From an uncultured Corynebacterium sp. (GTDB lineage: Bacteria > Actinomycetota > Actinomycetes > Mycobacteriales > Mycobacteriaceae): a stretch of 27,382 bases of DNA. The position numbers and the translations under genes are program-made. The DNA lies in the NCBI GenBank assembly GCA_946220775.1, contig CAMIFC010000027.1, forward strand, positions 1 to 27,382, read 5' to 3'. Shown one piece after another: positions 5,894 through 14,308 of this stretch. Position 1 is the stretch's first letter, and each line of letters begins with the position of its first letter. Below the pieces are notes generated by a model. It was not told where the DNA came from and searched no databases. It worked only from the letters and a program-made list of their open reading frames with translations.

Positions 5894-8800
5894 CTACCTG
5901 ACCAGTGCGAACTCGTCCCTCCCAAGCGCCGTCGCGCCCAATGCCAGTGGTTCCTGTGCAGCTCGCGCGTGCTCATCTCGTCCGCGTCCAGTCTGCCCGA
6001 GCTCACCCCGTCCGAGCGCGTCCCGCTTAAGCTGACCCCGTCCGGCCGTCGCGCCCAATGCCGAAGGCTCAGGCACCAGGGTCTTTTCGGAGTCCGGGCG
6101 GTGCTGGCCACGCCAGGTTCCCAGCACCTCGATCTCACCAATCTCCGCACGGCCATCAGCAGGTGGCAGTTTGGTGATCCACAGCAGCAGCTGCTCGGTT
6201 TCCTTCGAGCTATGTCCGCGCGTCAGATTCTTCGCGATGCTCTCACTTTCAGCATCGTCGATTTCTTCACCGTCGCTATCATCGCTACTGCTACTGCCAC
6301 TGTCGTCACCGTCGCGACCGTCGCTGGTAACAGTGCTGCTCGGCGTTGCGGTGGTTTCGCTCGGTTCCGGCTCGTTCGTTGCCTTAGCCGACGGGTTCTT
6401 TTCGGACGCCACCCGCATAAACTCACTACCACCTTCACCAGTCGTGATGTCCTCAGGCTCCGACCCGGTGAAGTTCACGTGCATATCTGGTGCCGTGACC
6501 TTCAACGTCGTGAGGATTTCAGTATCGGAAAGGGACTCTGGACCCGGACGAGGATCATTTTGACGCTGCTTCGCCGGCTTATCGGCCGAGGCTTCAGCCG
6601 AGGTATCGGTGGCAGCATCAGTTACCCCAGGCTCTGAACTAGTTCCGGTCTTCGGCGCCGCAGACTCCGAAGACCCAGCCTCCGAGGCCTCAGCACTAGT
6701 CGCCGACTCCGAGCTTTGAGCCTCAGAGCTGGTCTCAGCGCCAGATTCATCATCAGCCTCCGGCACCTCCGTTACTCGTCGCAGTTCCACCTGCATGCCA
6801 GGCCGCAGCCCATGAAGGTTCAGCGCATTAATACGAGTATTCGATGGCAAGTCCACCAACAGACCAATGCCCTCCTTCGTGGAAGCCTCACCCTCCCCGA
6901 GTGGGCGCAAGTAAGAATCCGAGCGCCACACCGTGGTCGAATCACCATCGGCGATCATTACCGCTTCCGCCGGGGAATCCGGCGTGCCCTTGCCGTCATT
7001 AGGCATCCACTCCTGCACACCGCGGATCGGCACGATCGCTGGATCCTGGTTCACCATGCTCTGCGCACCCGAACGAATCGAATCAGGGGACAACGGCGAA
7101 TCCTGCCTGTCGCCACCGAGCACACTGACGAGTGCCGCGATCACCGCTGCAACAACAAGCGCCGCGATGATGGACAACGTGGCGACCATCGCCATGTTGT
7201 GCACACGTGCCTGCCGCGCGCCGAAGCCAGTCTTCCGCATCTCCGGGCTGGGCGTCTCGTCCGCGTGGACGTCAAGCTCCCCGGCCGTGAGGTAGCGCAA
7301 TTGATGCGCCAACTGGCGCAACGAATCGGCTGAGACGTCATCCACGTCGGCCGGTTTGGCGTCCTGATAAATACGGGTGAGTTCCGCGGGCACCGAATCC
7401 AACGGCACGGAACGGAGCAACAACTCCAACGCCACCGCAATGCCATGCGCATCCTGCGACGGCGAATTATTCGGCAGAACACCCGGGAATGCGAGCACCG
7501 CCCCACCAGACGTACTTATACGAATCCGGTCGCGGTGGTCAACACCGAGCGACAAATCACGCTCCGCGAGCACCGCCGCAGCATCCGCCAGATCAGCGAC
7601 GGCATAGCCGGCAGCCAGCGGATCCGGACCACTCTCCGCCACGGCGGACAGCGGCATACCGGCCGTCCAATCCGTGACGACAACAACTGAACCCGGACTA
7701 TCAATCACCGCGCGAATGTGGGCCAAGCCCGGCAGCGACTCGTCTTCGGTTTCCCAATTCTCTTGGGCGGCCATCATTGCCCGAGAACGACTCGACATCT
7801 CCTGCTTCGTCTGCAGCACACGGCGTGACTGATTCGGCACGAACTCCCCCGGACGCCGACCCATGCGCACAGCAGCCAACGGATCCAGGATCGTCAAACC
7901 AACAACGTCCCCCGACTGGGTATGACGCGCCTGCCAGAACCGCGACGCTGACGAACCACCATGATCCGCCAGCAAGCGATAACGCCCATCAAGAACTGGT
8001 GCGCCCGGCACCAAGCGAGGACCGCGAACCCGACCAGCGGACAACGGCGGCAACGGAGGCAACAGAGAGTTGGCCACCGCGGCTTCGCGGGCAGCTTCCG
8101 CAGGAGTAATGGGTTCCGGAACCATGGGCTGGTCGGAATCGCTGGCGGCATCGGCGGCTTGGCGTCCGGAAATGAAGAAACGCCCAACCACCGGCAACCG
8201 CGACAATGCCGAACCGACGGTCATGACCTCCGGCAGCTTCGAACGGGACAGCACAAGGCCCGTGACCAGAAGGAAAACCACGCCCGCAATGATCAGGCGA
8301 ATTAGGAACCACGGATTCGCCAGGGTTGGGAACACCGTCTTCTGCAACAGCAGGTCAAGCTGCCACGCGACCAGCGCACCAACAATCGAAGCGCCAAGCG
8401 CCCAGAGGGACGTACGCATGATCTCGGGAGCATTCAAATGACCCAACGAACGACGCAGCAGGAACGCACCAATGATCGCGCCAGCGACGAAACCAAAACC
8501 ATTCGCGGCACCCAACAGCACGACAACCAGTCGCGGCTCGGTCGCGATAAACGGCGCAATCGACACCAACGCGATCTTCGTGGTGGTGATACCGGCGATG
8601 ATGAAGGTGGGAGTCCAGACCTCCTCGCGGGCGTAGAACACACGCAAGTGCAGCAGCACCAACGCATAAGGGATCAGCGTGAACGCGGAGAAGGAGACGG
8701 TCCAACCGAGGACATTGGCGTCCTCAAGGGAAAACGCCTTGTAGGCGAACAAGGCTGGAGCCAGGATCCCGCCGAAGGCCGTCATGAACACAATGATCGG

Positions 8801-11122
8801 AACCATCGCGAACATCGTTAGACGTGTTGCGACGGTCAGGTCGCGGACCACGGCCTGGTCATCACCATCCGCGGCATTGCGGGAAAGGCGGGGCATGACG
8901 GCGGTCAGCAACGTCACGCCGATGACTCCGTAGGGCATTTGCAGCAGCTGCCAGGCCTGCATGTAAATCGTCGGAGCGGCCTCCGACGCATTACCGGCAA
9001 CCGTGTTGTTGATCGCCCAGCCGGCCTGAGAAATCGCGACATACAGGATGATGGCGACGCCCATGCTGGCGAAGCTCTTGAGGCGCTCATCGATGCCCCA
9101 CAGCGGCTTCAGATTGATGCCAGCCTTACGCAAATACGGCACCATAATGACGGCCTGGAAGACCACGCCCAACGTGGTGCCCAACCCGAGGAGAATGACA
9201 TTCGGATTGAGGATCGTCACATCATCGGTGGGCTTGAGCTTCATGTCCTCCGGCAGCAGCAAATAACCACCGAGGACGACCAGCGTGACCACATTGTTGA
9301 TCACCGGGGCCCACGCACCGGGTTTGAATACACCTTTCGTATTCAGCACCGCCATGAAGACGGCGAACATGGCGTAGAAGAAAATCTGCGGCAACACCAG
9401 ATAGGCGAATACCGTGGCCATCTGGACATTGACTTTGCCCTCATCAGAGAGCGTTAATCTAATCAATAACGGCGCTGCCAGCACGGATATGACCGTAATG
9501 ACAACCGTTAACGAAAATGTGAGCGTCAACAATCTTCGGATGAAGGACTCACCGCGGTCGGGGTCCTCCTTCTCCGCGCGCACCAACACCGGCACAACAA
9601 GGGACGTCAGCACCGCACCCAGCACCAGCTCCGTCACCAGGTTCGGCAGCGTATTCGCCGTATTAAATGCGGACGCCACCGCAGCACCCAAGGCAGAGCC
9701 AATGAGAACCGTGCGGAGGAAACCAGTGATACGCGACAGGAGCGTCGCAATCGCCATGGAACCACCCGTGCGGACGACATCCGCATCAGAAGGTTGCTCT
9801 GACTGGCCTGATTGTTGCGAGTCTGGCTGGTTCGAATCTGACTTGTTTGAGTCGGACTGTTTTGAACCAGATTGCTTTGACCCTGATTGCTTTGCGCTTT
9901 GCTGCTTTGAGCCTGATTGCTTCGAATCAGCGGATAGGGTGTCGTCAGTTTTTGTGTCGGTGGAGTGGCCGCCACGTTCCTTCACGCTCGTCGCCGAAGC
10001 AACGACCGAGGAACCAGGGGAAGCCGTGGACGGCGCGCCAGTGGCTGCAGCCTTCGCCTTAGCCTTTGCAGACCGCGATGCCGACCGTGATTGAGCCGCC
10101 TTGTACTGCCTGCTGGCTGGGTCGGCTCCTCGGTCGGCTGAGTGGCCAACCTCGTGGCCGTCCCCAAATTCATATTGGTCATAGGCGCGGCGCTCGTTAT
10201 CCAACCGGATTTCGGAGACCGGACGGCGTGTTTCCCGCTGCTCTGCTGGAGCCTCGGTTGAGGTGGAGTCAGCCTGCGATGGCGCTCCATTTGCTGGGCT
10301 TGCTAGTGAGGCGCTCGCTGGACTTGCTGCGCTGCTGCCTGCTGACTGGCCGTTTGCCACGCTGTCACTCGACGAGCTGCCACTCGACGAGATGGCAGCA
10401 TCGGTGTCACCATCAGCGCCAGCTGCTCCGGCGCCCCGGGCGTGACCATGTCCCGCTGCGCCATTGCCAGCAGCGCTCGCGGCGGAGCTTGCCGAACGTT
10501 TCTCGCCACTATCGCCACGGGCTCCCGCGGGAGCCTCCGCTTCGTTCCCGCCAGATTCAGCTGTGGTGGGTGACGAGGCGGAACCGGCGTCGCCTTTAGA
10601 TGCGCCGCCCTGGGGCGTGGTGTGTGCGCCGGAGTGCTCAGAGGTGTGAGCGGCATCCGCTGCGGTGCCTGCAGTGCCTGCGGTAGCTCCAGCTCCAGCG
10701 GCTGCGGTGGCCTTCGCGGCTCCAGCTGCGCCAGCCGACGCCTTGCCTGACTTGGCAGACTTACTCGACTTCACTGCACCAGCATCGGCCGACTCCGCTT
10801 TTTCCTGCGCGGTGCGTTCCCGATCAGCCGGGGACATGCTCAGCGTGGAATAGTCCTCTTCGGGAGGAGTGACTTCGGCGCGGTTGGCGTCCTGAATCTT
10901 CTCCCGGGGAGCAAGCGCGGGCGGACGGGCGGCGATGAAGCGACCACGCTGCCCAGCCGGCGGCTTTTTCTTCTGCTTCTTGAGCTTCTTTGATCCTGGC
11001 TCACGATTCTCGTGAGTTCCGGGCACGCTCGCGGAACGACCGTCACTGCCGAAATCGGCAGCGTGGTCGTGCTCCGCGGTGTCGTTACTCGGAGAATCCT
11101 CGTCATGGTCAGAAATAGTCAC
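5894..11122 (-). CDS. murJ: MurJ lipid II flippase with pseudokinase and large disordered regions
   Basis: A 1742-residue membrane protein, far longer than the roughly 1100-1200 usual for actinobacterial MurJ (MviN, Rv3910). Residues 1-450 are low complexity (Ala, Ser, Gly, Lys), ending in SKQSG-type repeats near 400-440. The flippase core (about 450-965) begins RTGGSMAIATLLSRITGF and has many membrane helices; it moves lipid II across the membrane. A cytoplasmic kinase-like domain (about 1038-1280) lacks the ATP-binding Lys (VVGLTIL) and an HRD-DFG pair, so it is a pseudokinase, as in mycobacteria where it binds FhaA when phosphorylated. A membrane helix (about 1308-1337) leads to an external domain interrupted by acidic Ser/Glu inserts (about 1452-1520 and 1575-1630). 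The last 70 or so residues are an unusual Arg/Gly-rich tail. Start GTG 11122 has a weak ribosome site; the gap to the DUF6049 gene is 86 bases. Confidence 0.9.
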   Translation of the reverse strand: MTISDHDEDSPSNDTAEHDHAADFGSDGRSASVPGTHENREPGSKKLKKQKKKPPAGQRGRFIAARPPALAPREKIQDANRAEVTPPEEDYSTLSMSPADRERTAQEKAESADAGAVKSSKSAKSGKASAGAAGAAKATAAAGAGATAGTAGTAADAAHTSEHSGAHTTPQGGASKGDAGSASSPTTAESGGNEAEAPAGARGDSGEKRSASSAASAAGNGAAGHGHARGAGAAGADGDTDAAISSSGSSSSDSVANGQSAGSSAASPASASLASPANGAPSQADSTSTEAPAEQRETRRPVSEIRLDNERRAYDQYEFGDGHEVGHSADRGADPASRQYKAAQSRSASRSAKAKAKAAATGAPSTASPGSSVVASATSVKERGGHSTDTKTDDTLSADSKQSGSKQQSAKQSGSKQSGSKQSDSNKSDSNQPDSQQSGQSEQPSDADVVRTGGSMAIATLLSRITGFLRTVLIGSALGAAVASAFNTANTLPNLVTELVLGAVLTSLVVPVLVRAEKEDPDRGESFIRRLLTLTFSLTVVITVISVLAAPLLIRLTLSDEGKVNVQMATVFAYLVLPQIFFYAMFAVFMAVLNTKGVFKPGAWAPVINNVVTLVVLGGYLLLPEDMKLKPTDDVTILNPNVILLGLGTTLGVVFQAVIMVPYLRKAGINLKPLWGIDERLKSFASMGVAIILYVAISQAGWAINNTVAGNASEAAPTIYMQAWQLLQMPYGVIGVTLLTAVMPRLSRNAADGDDQAVVRDLTVATRLTMFAMVPIIVFMTAFGGILAPALFAYKAFSLEDANVLGWTVSFSAFTLIPYALVLLHLRVFYAREEVWTPTFIIAGITTTKIALVSIAPFIATEPRLVVVLLGAANGFGFVAGAIIGAFLLRRSLGHLNAPEIMRTSLWALGASIVGALVAWQLDLLLQKTVFPTLANPWFLIRLIIAGVVFLLVTGLVLSRSKLPEVMTVGSALSRLPVVGRFFISGRQAADAASDSDQPMVPEPITPAEAAREAAVANSLLPPLPPLSAGRVRGPRLVPGAPVLDGRYRLLADHGGSSASRFWQARHTQSGDVVGLTILDPLAAVRMGRRPGEFVPNQSRRVLQTKQEMSSRSRAMMAAQENWETEDESLPGLAHIRAVIDSPGSVVVVTDWTAGMPLSAVAESGPDPLAAGYAVADLADAAAVLAERDLSLGVDHRDRIRISTSGGAVLAFPGVLPNNSPSQDAHGIAVALELLLRSVPLDSVPAELTRIYQDAKPADVDDVSADSLRQLAHQLRYLTAGELDVHADETPSPEMRKTGFGARQARVHNMAMVATLSIIAALVVAAVIAALVSVLGGDRQDSPLSPDSIRSGAQSMVNQDPAIVPIRGVQEWMPNDGKGTPDSPAEAVMIADGDSTTVWRSDSYLRPLGEGEASTKEGIGLLVDLPSNTRINALNLHGLRPGMQVELRRVTEVPEADDESGAETSSEAQSSESATSAEASEAGSSESAAPKTGTSSEPGVTDAATDTSAEASADKPAKQRQNDPRPGPESLSDTEILTTLKVTAPDMHVNFTGSEPEDITTGEGGSEFMRVASEKNPSAKATNEPEPSETTATPSSTVTSDGRDGDDSGSSSSDDSDGEEIDDAESESIAKNLTRGHSSKETEQLLLWITKLPPADGRAEIGEIEVLGTWRGQHRPDSEKTLVPEPSALGATAGRGQLKRDALGRGELGQTGRGRDEHARAAQEPLALGATALGRDEFALVR
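5928..6062. repeat. 18-bp direct repeat pair in the murJ 3' end
   Basis: GCCGTCGCGCCCAATGCC occurs at 5928-5945 and 6045-6062, 117 bases apart, and gives the repeated ALGAT residues in the MurJ tail. The segment looks like an internal duplication that extended the gene. Confidence 0.7.
9835..9930 (-). repeat. 15-base degenerate repeats in murJ N-terminal region
   Basis: Successive 15-base units resembling GATTGCTTTGANNCT on the plus strand encode the SKQSG/SDSNK units of MurJ. They are imperfect and in frame, so copy-number change would lengthen or shorten the linker without breaking the gene. Confidence 0.6.
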
Positions 11123-11208
11123 GGTTCCATCTTCGTCTACAAACTGCGAACTGCCTAACCCGTTCAGGGGCGTGTTACAGCATAAGCGCGTTACTTGCGC
11201 TCAGCTGG

Positions 11209-14200
11209 CTACTCGGCCGGTGGCTCAGCCTGCCGGTTCTTGTGCAAATGAGTCATGCGCGTGCGGCGTCGACTCCGGCTCAACAGGATCTTGCCTGCGA
11301 CCGCGCCAAGCACAACAACGCCCAACGCCACCAACAACCCAGTGCGCCCGACCTGTGGGCCTTCCTGGACACTGACCTTGACCGTGTCACTGATCTGGAA
11401 ATTATTCGGCATGGTGAGCCATAAGAGCAGGTCAGAGCGCTTGGCGTCTGTTCGAAGCGGGACAGTTAGCGAACCCTTCGCGGGGATCGAATGCACCTTA
11501 GAATCCCACGGATCCGCGCTCACCGACGCATCCTGATAACGAACCTTCACGGGAACCGGCAGCGGAAGCCCATTTTGCGCCACCACAATCAGCGGAGCGG
11601 AATTCGAGGTTCGTGTAAACACATTGCCCGGCGGCAACAACCGAACCGACGTGCGAAGCTCCTCCGTCGTCAGGGCCGCCGAATACAGCCGATCCTGCGC
11701 CGCTACCCGCGACGAACCCGCGAGCGAACGAACACGAACACCATACGCACTGGTCGCACGCAAGGAGTCCGTGACCAACGGCCGCGTGAACTGCTCCCGC
11801 CGCAGCGCGATGTGCGGCGAATTCTTCATCATCACCGTCAGCTCGAGCGTCCGCCGCGCCACATCTGCCGCCTGCATTGGCAGCCAATTCGGGGGTTCCC
11901 CGGGGTCGCGGAATGGTACCTGCATTTTTCCGGACGCCAATTGCTCCACCCCGATCCCCCGCGGAGCGAGGGCATCCCCAAGGGTGGCAGGAGTGGCGTC
12001 CCCACGGACAAACGCCGATTCGATGAAACGCAGATACGCACGCGCATCCTGCGCGCTGAGCGACCAATCGCCTGGCGGGACAGCGAGAACCGGGCGACCG
12101 CGTGTGAACTCTTGGCGAAGAACCGCGAGCACAGTACTCATGCGGGCAGCATCGGAATCCGCGGCGAGATCAAAGCGGGAATCCGGATCGGAATAGCGTG
12201 TCACCTGCGGCCTTGAACCAGCTGCAGCGAGGACAGTACCGAGATCACCAGAAAACGTGAGAGCACGGAACTTGGGGCGCTCTGAGGATTGGGGTGCCCC
12301 GGCAGCGCCATTCGTGATGTTGACGAGTCGGTCATTCCACTGTTTATCGCTGTTAGGGTCAGGCTGGCCTGGCGTACCAGAAGCCCCAGGCTCACTAGTC
12401 TCACCAGGGGCACCAGGGGCACCGGTTTCACCAGTGGTACCGGCCTCGCCGGGTGCCTCAGCACCAGACTCTACGTTGACGGAATTCTCGGAGACCAGCG
12501 CGGTGACGTCCCGAAAAGAATCGGGAGAAGGCAACGCCGACATTCCAGAAAACATCGCCTCGAAACGGCGCGAAAGGTCGCCAGTGATGCCCTGCGTCGC
12601 ACCGGCGGCAAGGAAGGGCACCGCGTCGGGAGCGACGACACCGCTGGGCGGGAGTACAACGTTTTGCGTGGGCCACACACCCAAAATGCGGTTAATGACG
12701 CTCGGGCCACGGCCCAACGCGTGGACGCTGAGCCAGCCGGTCGCATCGAGATTATTCGCTGCGCCGCCACTGGATCCGTCGGAGCCAACACCGACGCTGG
12801 AGCCACCACCTGCGCCGCTGGACCTGCTGGACCTGCTGGACCCACCTGCGCCGCCTGCGCCGCCGGACTCGTCGGCTGAGCGGGCGATCGTGTTAATGTC
12901 CGCACCCGCGTTCGGCAACGCAATCGTGCAGCCGTTATCAACGAGTTTTCGCAGGTCAGAAAGCCAATCCTTCGCTGCCTCAACACCCATGCCTGGATGA
13001 GACGTGTCCTTCTTGCGCAGCAAATCGCCCCAGGAATCGCGAAGGCGCTTGTTTTTCTCCGCCTGCGGTGGCAGCTGGTCGCCAACGCGATAACCATGAG
13101 TCATGCGCTCCACAACCTCGAGCAGCGCAGGGTCAATGGCGATGCAGCTCGCGGCACGCATGTGCTCCCCCTGCGGGCCTGCGACTGCCTCAGAATACGC
13201 ATCGATCATCTCGCGGAGGTGCCCACCAGCAGATAAAGCCGTGGCGAGCGACTCATTGCGGAGAAACAGCGGCGGATGCTGCGGCGCATCACCCGTTGCG
13301 CCCGGCAGCGAATTCGAATCCGCCCCGAGTGGCCAAATGAACGTCAGCGGCGCGCCTTGGGGAGCCCCATTAGGCGTGTCCCCATCGCGGTTGGCGGTCT
13401 CCTCCTTCTTCTTTTCGGACGCCATTCCTGTCACCGATGCCCGCGCCACCGCAACGAGCTCGGGCCCAGTCGCTTCCGGGGGACCCCCAGCATCAGACTG
13501 CGAAGCAGACATCGATGCGGACAGCGTGAACATGATGGGGTACGTCCCCGGGTGGGTGATCAGTGGAAGATCAATGGTCGTGTCGGAGGAATCACTGTTG
13601 CGAGGGGTGGCGTCCTGAAAAACTGTCGGATCACCGAAACGCAGGGTGACTTGAACATCGCGGGACTGCCCCGGGGCCAGCGAAATGGCCTCGTCAGCGG
13701 TTGGGTCGCTGCCACGGCGGTCAGGGAGGAAAACCTGTGGCGTGGATTGGGGATACTCCCCACTATTGGAGAGCTGTGAGACACGCACCTCTGCCGACGA
13801 ACCATGAGGCTGGGCGCTCTTCACAGCCAAACGAAGCTGATCCGCATGCTTCTTACTGTTATTACGGATCCTTAGCGTGTACTGCTGCGATGGGGACTGC
13901 TGCGACGGTGGCGTGGTGGCCGAAGAAGAGGGGGCCGTGGCAGCATCGAAATCCACGAACCTGGGGTGCACATCCAGAATCCGCATCGAGACACCAGACA
14001 CCGGATCGGTAGACCGAGCAAGCGGATTTTCCCACACAGACGCATCGGCTGATGGCGGTCCTGCCTGGGCTTGGGGGTGAGCTTGAGCTTGGGTTTGAGA
14101 ATGGGGTTGGGTGAGGTTGGGGTTGGCGTCCTGCGCAAACGACGGTGATACCGCAGCGGGCGAGCCCACCACGAAAGAAGCAGCGAGCGCGACGACCGGC

Positions 14201-14298
14201 AAAAACGCGAGCACACGACGCAGCACGCGGGAGACACCGGAAGTGGCGGAGCCACGGGCGGTGCGGGAACTGCGAGACACGGACGAGGGAATACCCAT
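11209..14298 (-). CDS. DUF6049 family exported membrane-anchored protein
   Basis: About 1029 residues with ATG 14298; a GTG two codons upstream (14304) is possible. It matches the place and architecture of the DUF6049 protein next to murJ (Rv3909 in M. tuberculosis), whose function is unknown. An Arg-rich start and hydrophobic stretch (about 27-56) form a signal peptide, likely cut near PSFA-QDA. A large external region follows, then one membrane helix (about 988-1008) and a short basic cytoplasmic tail (RSRRRTRM). Two loops look inserted: a Gly/Ser-rich segment (about 480-518) and a collagen-like run of G-x-y triplets (about 615-648). An N-terminal linker just after the signal peptide is Gln/Pro-rich. 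The mutT4-like stop lies only four bases before the GTG (ten before the ATG), so the two genes are surely co-transcribed with murJ downstream. Role in envelope assembly with MurJ is inference from synteny. Confidence 0.82.
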   Translation of the reverse strand: MGIPSSVSRSSRTARGSATSGVSRVLRRVLAFLPVVALAASFVVGSPAAVSPSFAQDANPNLTQPHSQTQAQAHPQAQAGPPSADASVWENPLARSTDPVSGVSMRILDVHPRFVDFDAATAPSSSATTPPSQQSPSQQYTLRIRNNSKKHADQLRLAVKSAQPHGSSAEVRVSQLSNSGEYPQSTPQVFLPDRRGSDPTADEAISLAPGQSRDVQVTLRFGDPTVFQDATPRNSDSSDTTIDLPLITHPGTYPIMFTLSASMSASQSDAGGPPEATGPELVAVARASVTGMASEKKKEETANRDGDTPNGAPQGAPLTFIWPLGADSNSLPGATGDAPQHPPLFLRNESLATALSAGGHLREMIDAYSEAVAGPQGEHMRAASCIAIDPALLEVVERMTHGYRVGDQLPPQAEKNKRLRDSWGDLLRKKDTSHPGMGVEAAKDWLSDLRKLVDNGCTIALPNAGADINTIARSADESGGAGGAGGSSRSSRSSGAGGGSSVGVGSDGSSGGAANNLDATGWLSVHALGRGPSVINRILGVWPTQNVVLPPSGVVAPDAVPFLAAGATQGITGDLSRRFEAMFSGMSALPSPDSFRDVTALVSENSVNVESGAEAPGEAGTTGETGAPGAPGETSEPGASGTPGQPDPNSDKQWNDRLVNITNGAAGAPQSSERPKFRALTFSGDLGTVLAAAGSRPQVTRYSDPDSRFDLAADSDAARMSTVLAVLRQEFTRGRPVLAVPPGDWSLSAQDARAYLRFIESAFVRGDATPATLGDALAPRGIGVEQLASGKMQVPFRDPGEPPNWLPMQAADVARRTLELTVMMKNSPHIALRREQFTRPLVTDSLRATSAYGVRVRSLAGSSRVAAQDRLYSAALTTEELRTSVRLLPPGNVFTRTSNSAPLIVVAQNGLPLPVPVKVRYQDASVSADPWDSKVHSIPAKGSLTVPLRTDAKRSDLLLWLTMPNNFQISDTVKVSVQEGPQVGRTGLLVALGVVVLGAVAGKILLSRSRRRTRMTHLHKNRQAEPPAE

Positions 14299-14308
14299 GG
14301 TCACCGGC

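Noticed and set aside
9835..9930. Possible CRISPR-like array from 15-base repeats
   Set aside because: Units are in frame with murJ, imperfect and have no unique spacers; they encode SKQSG repeats.
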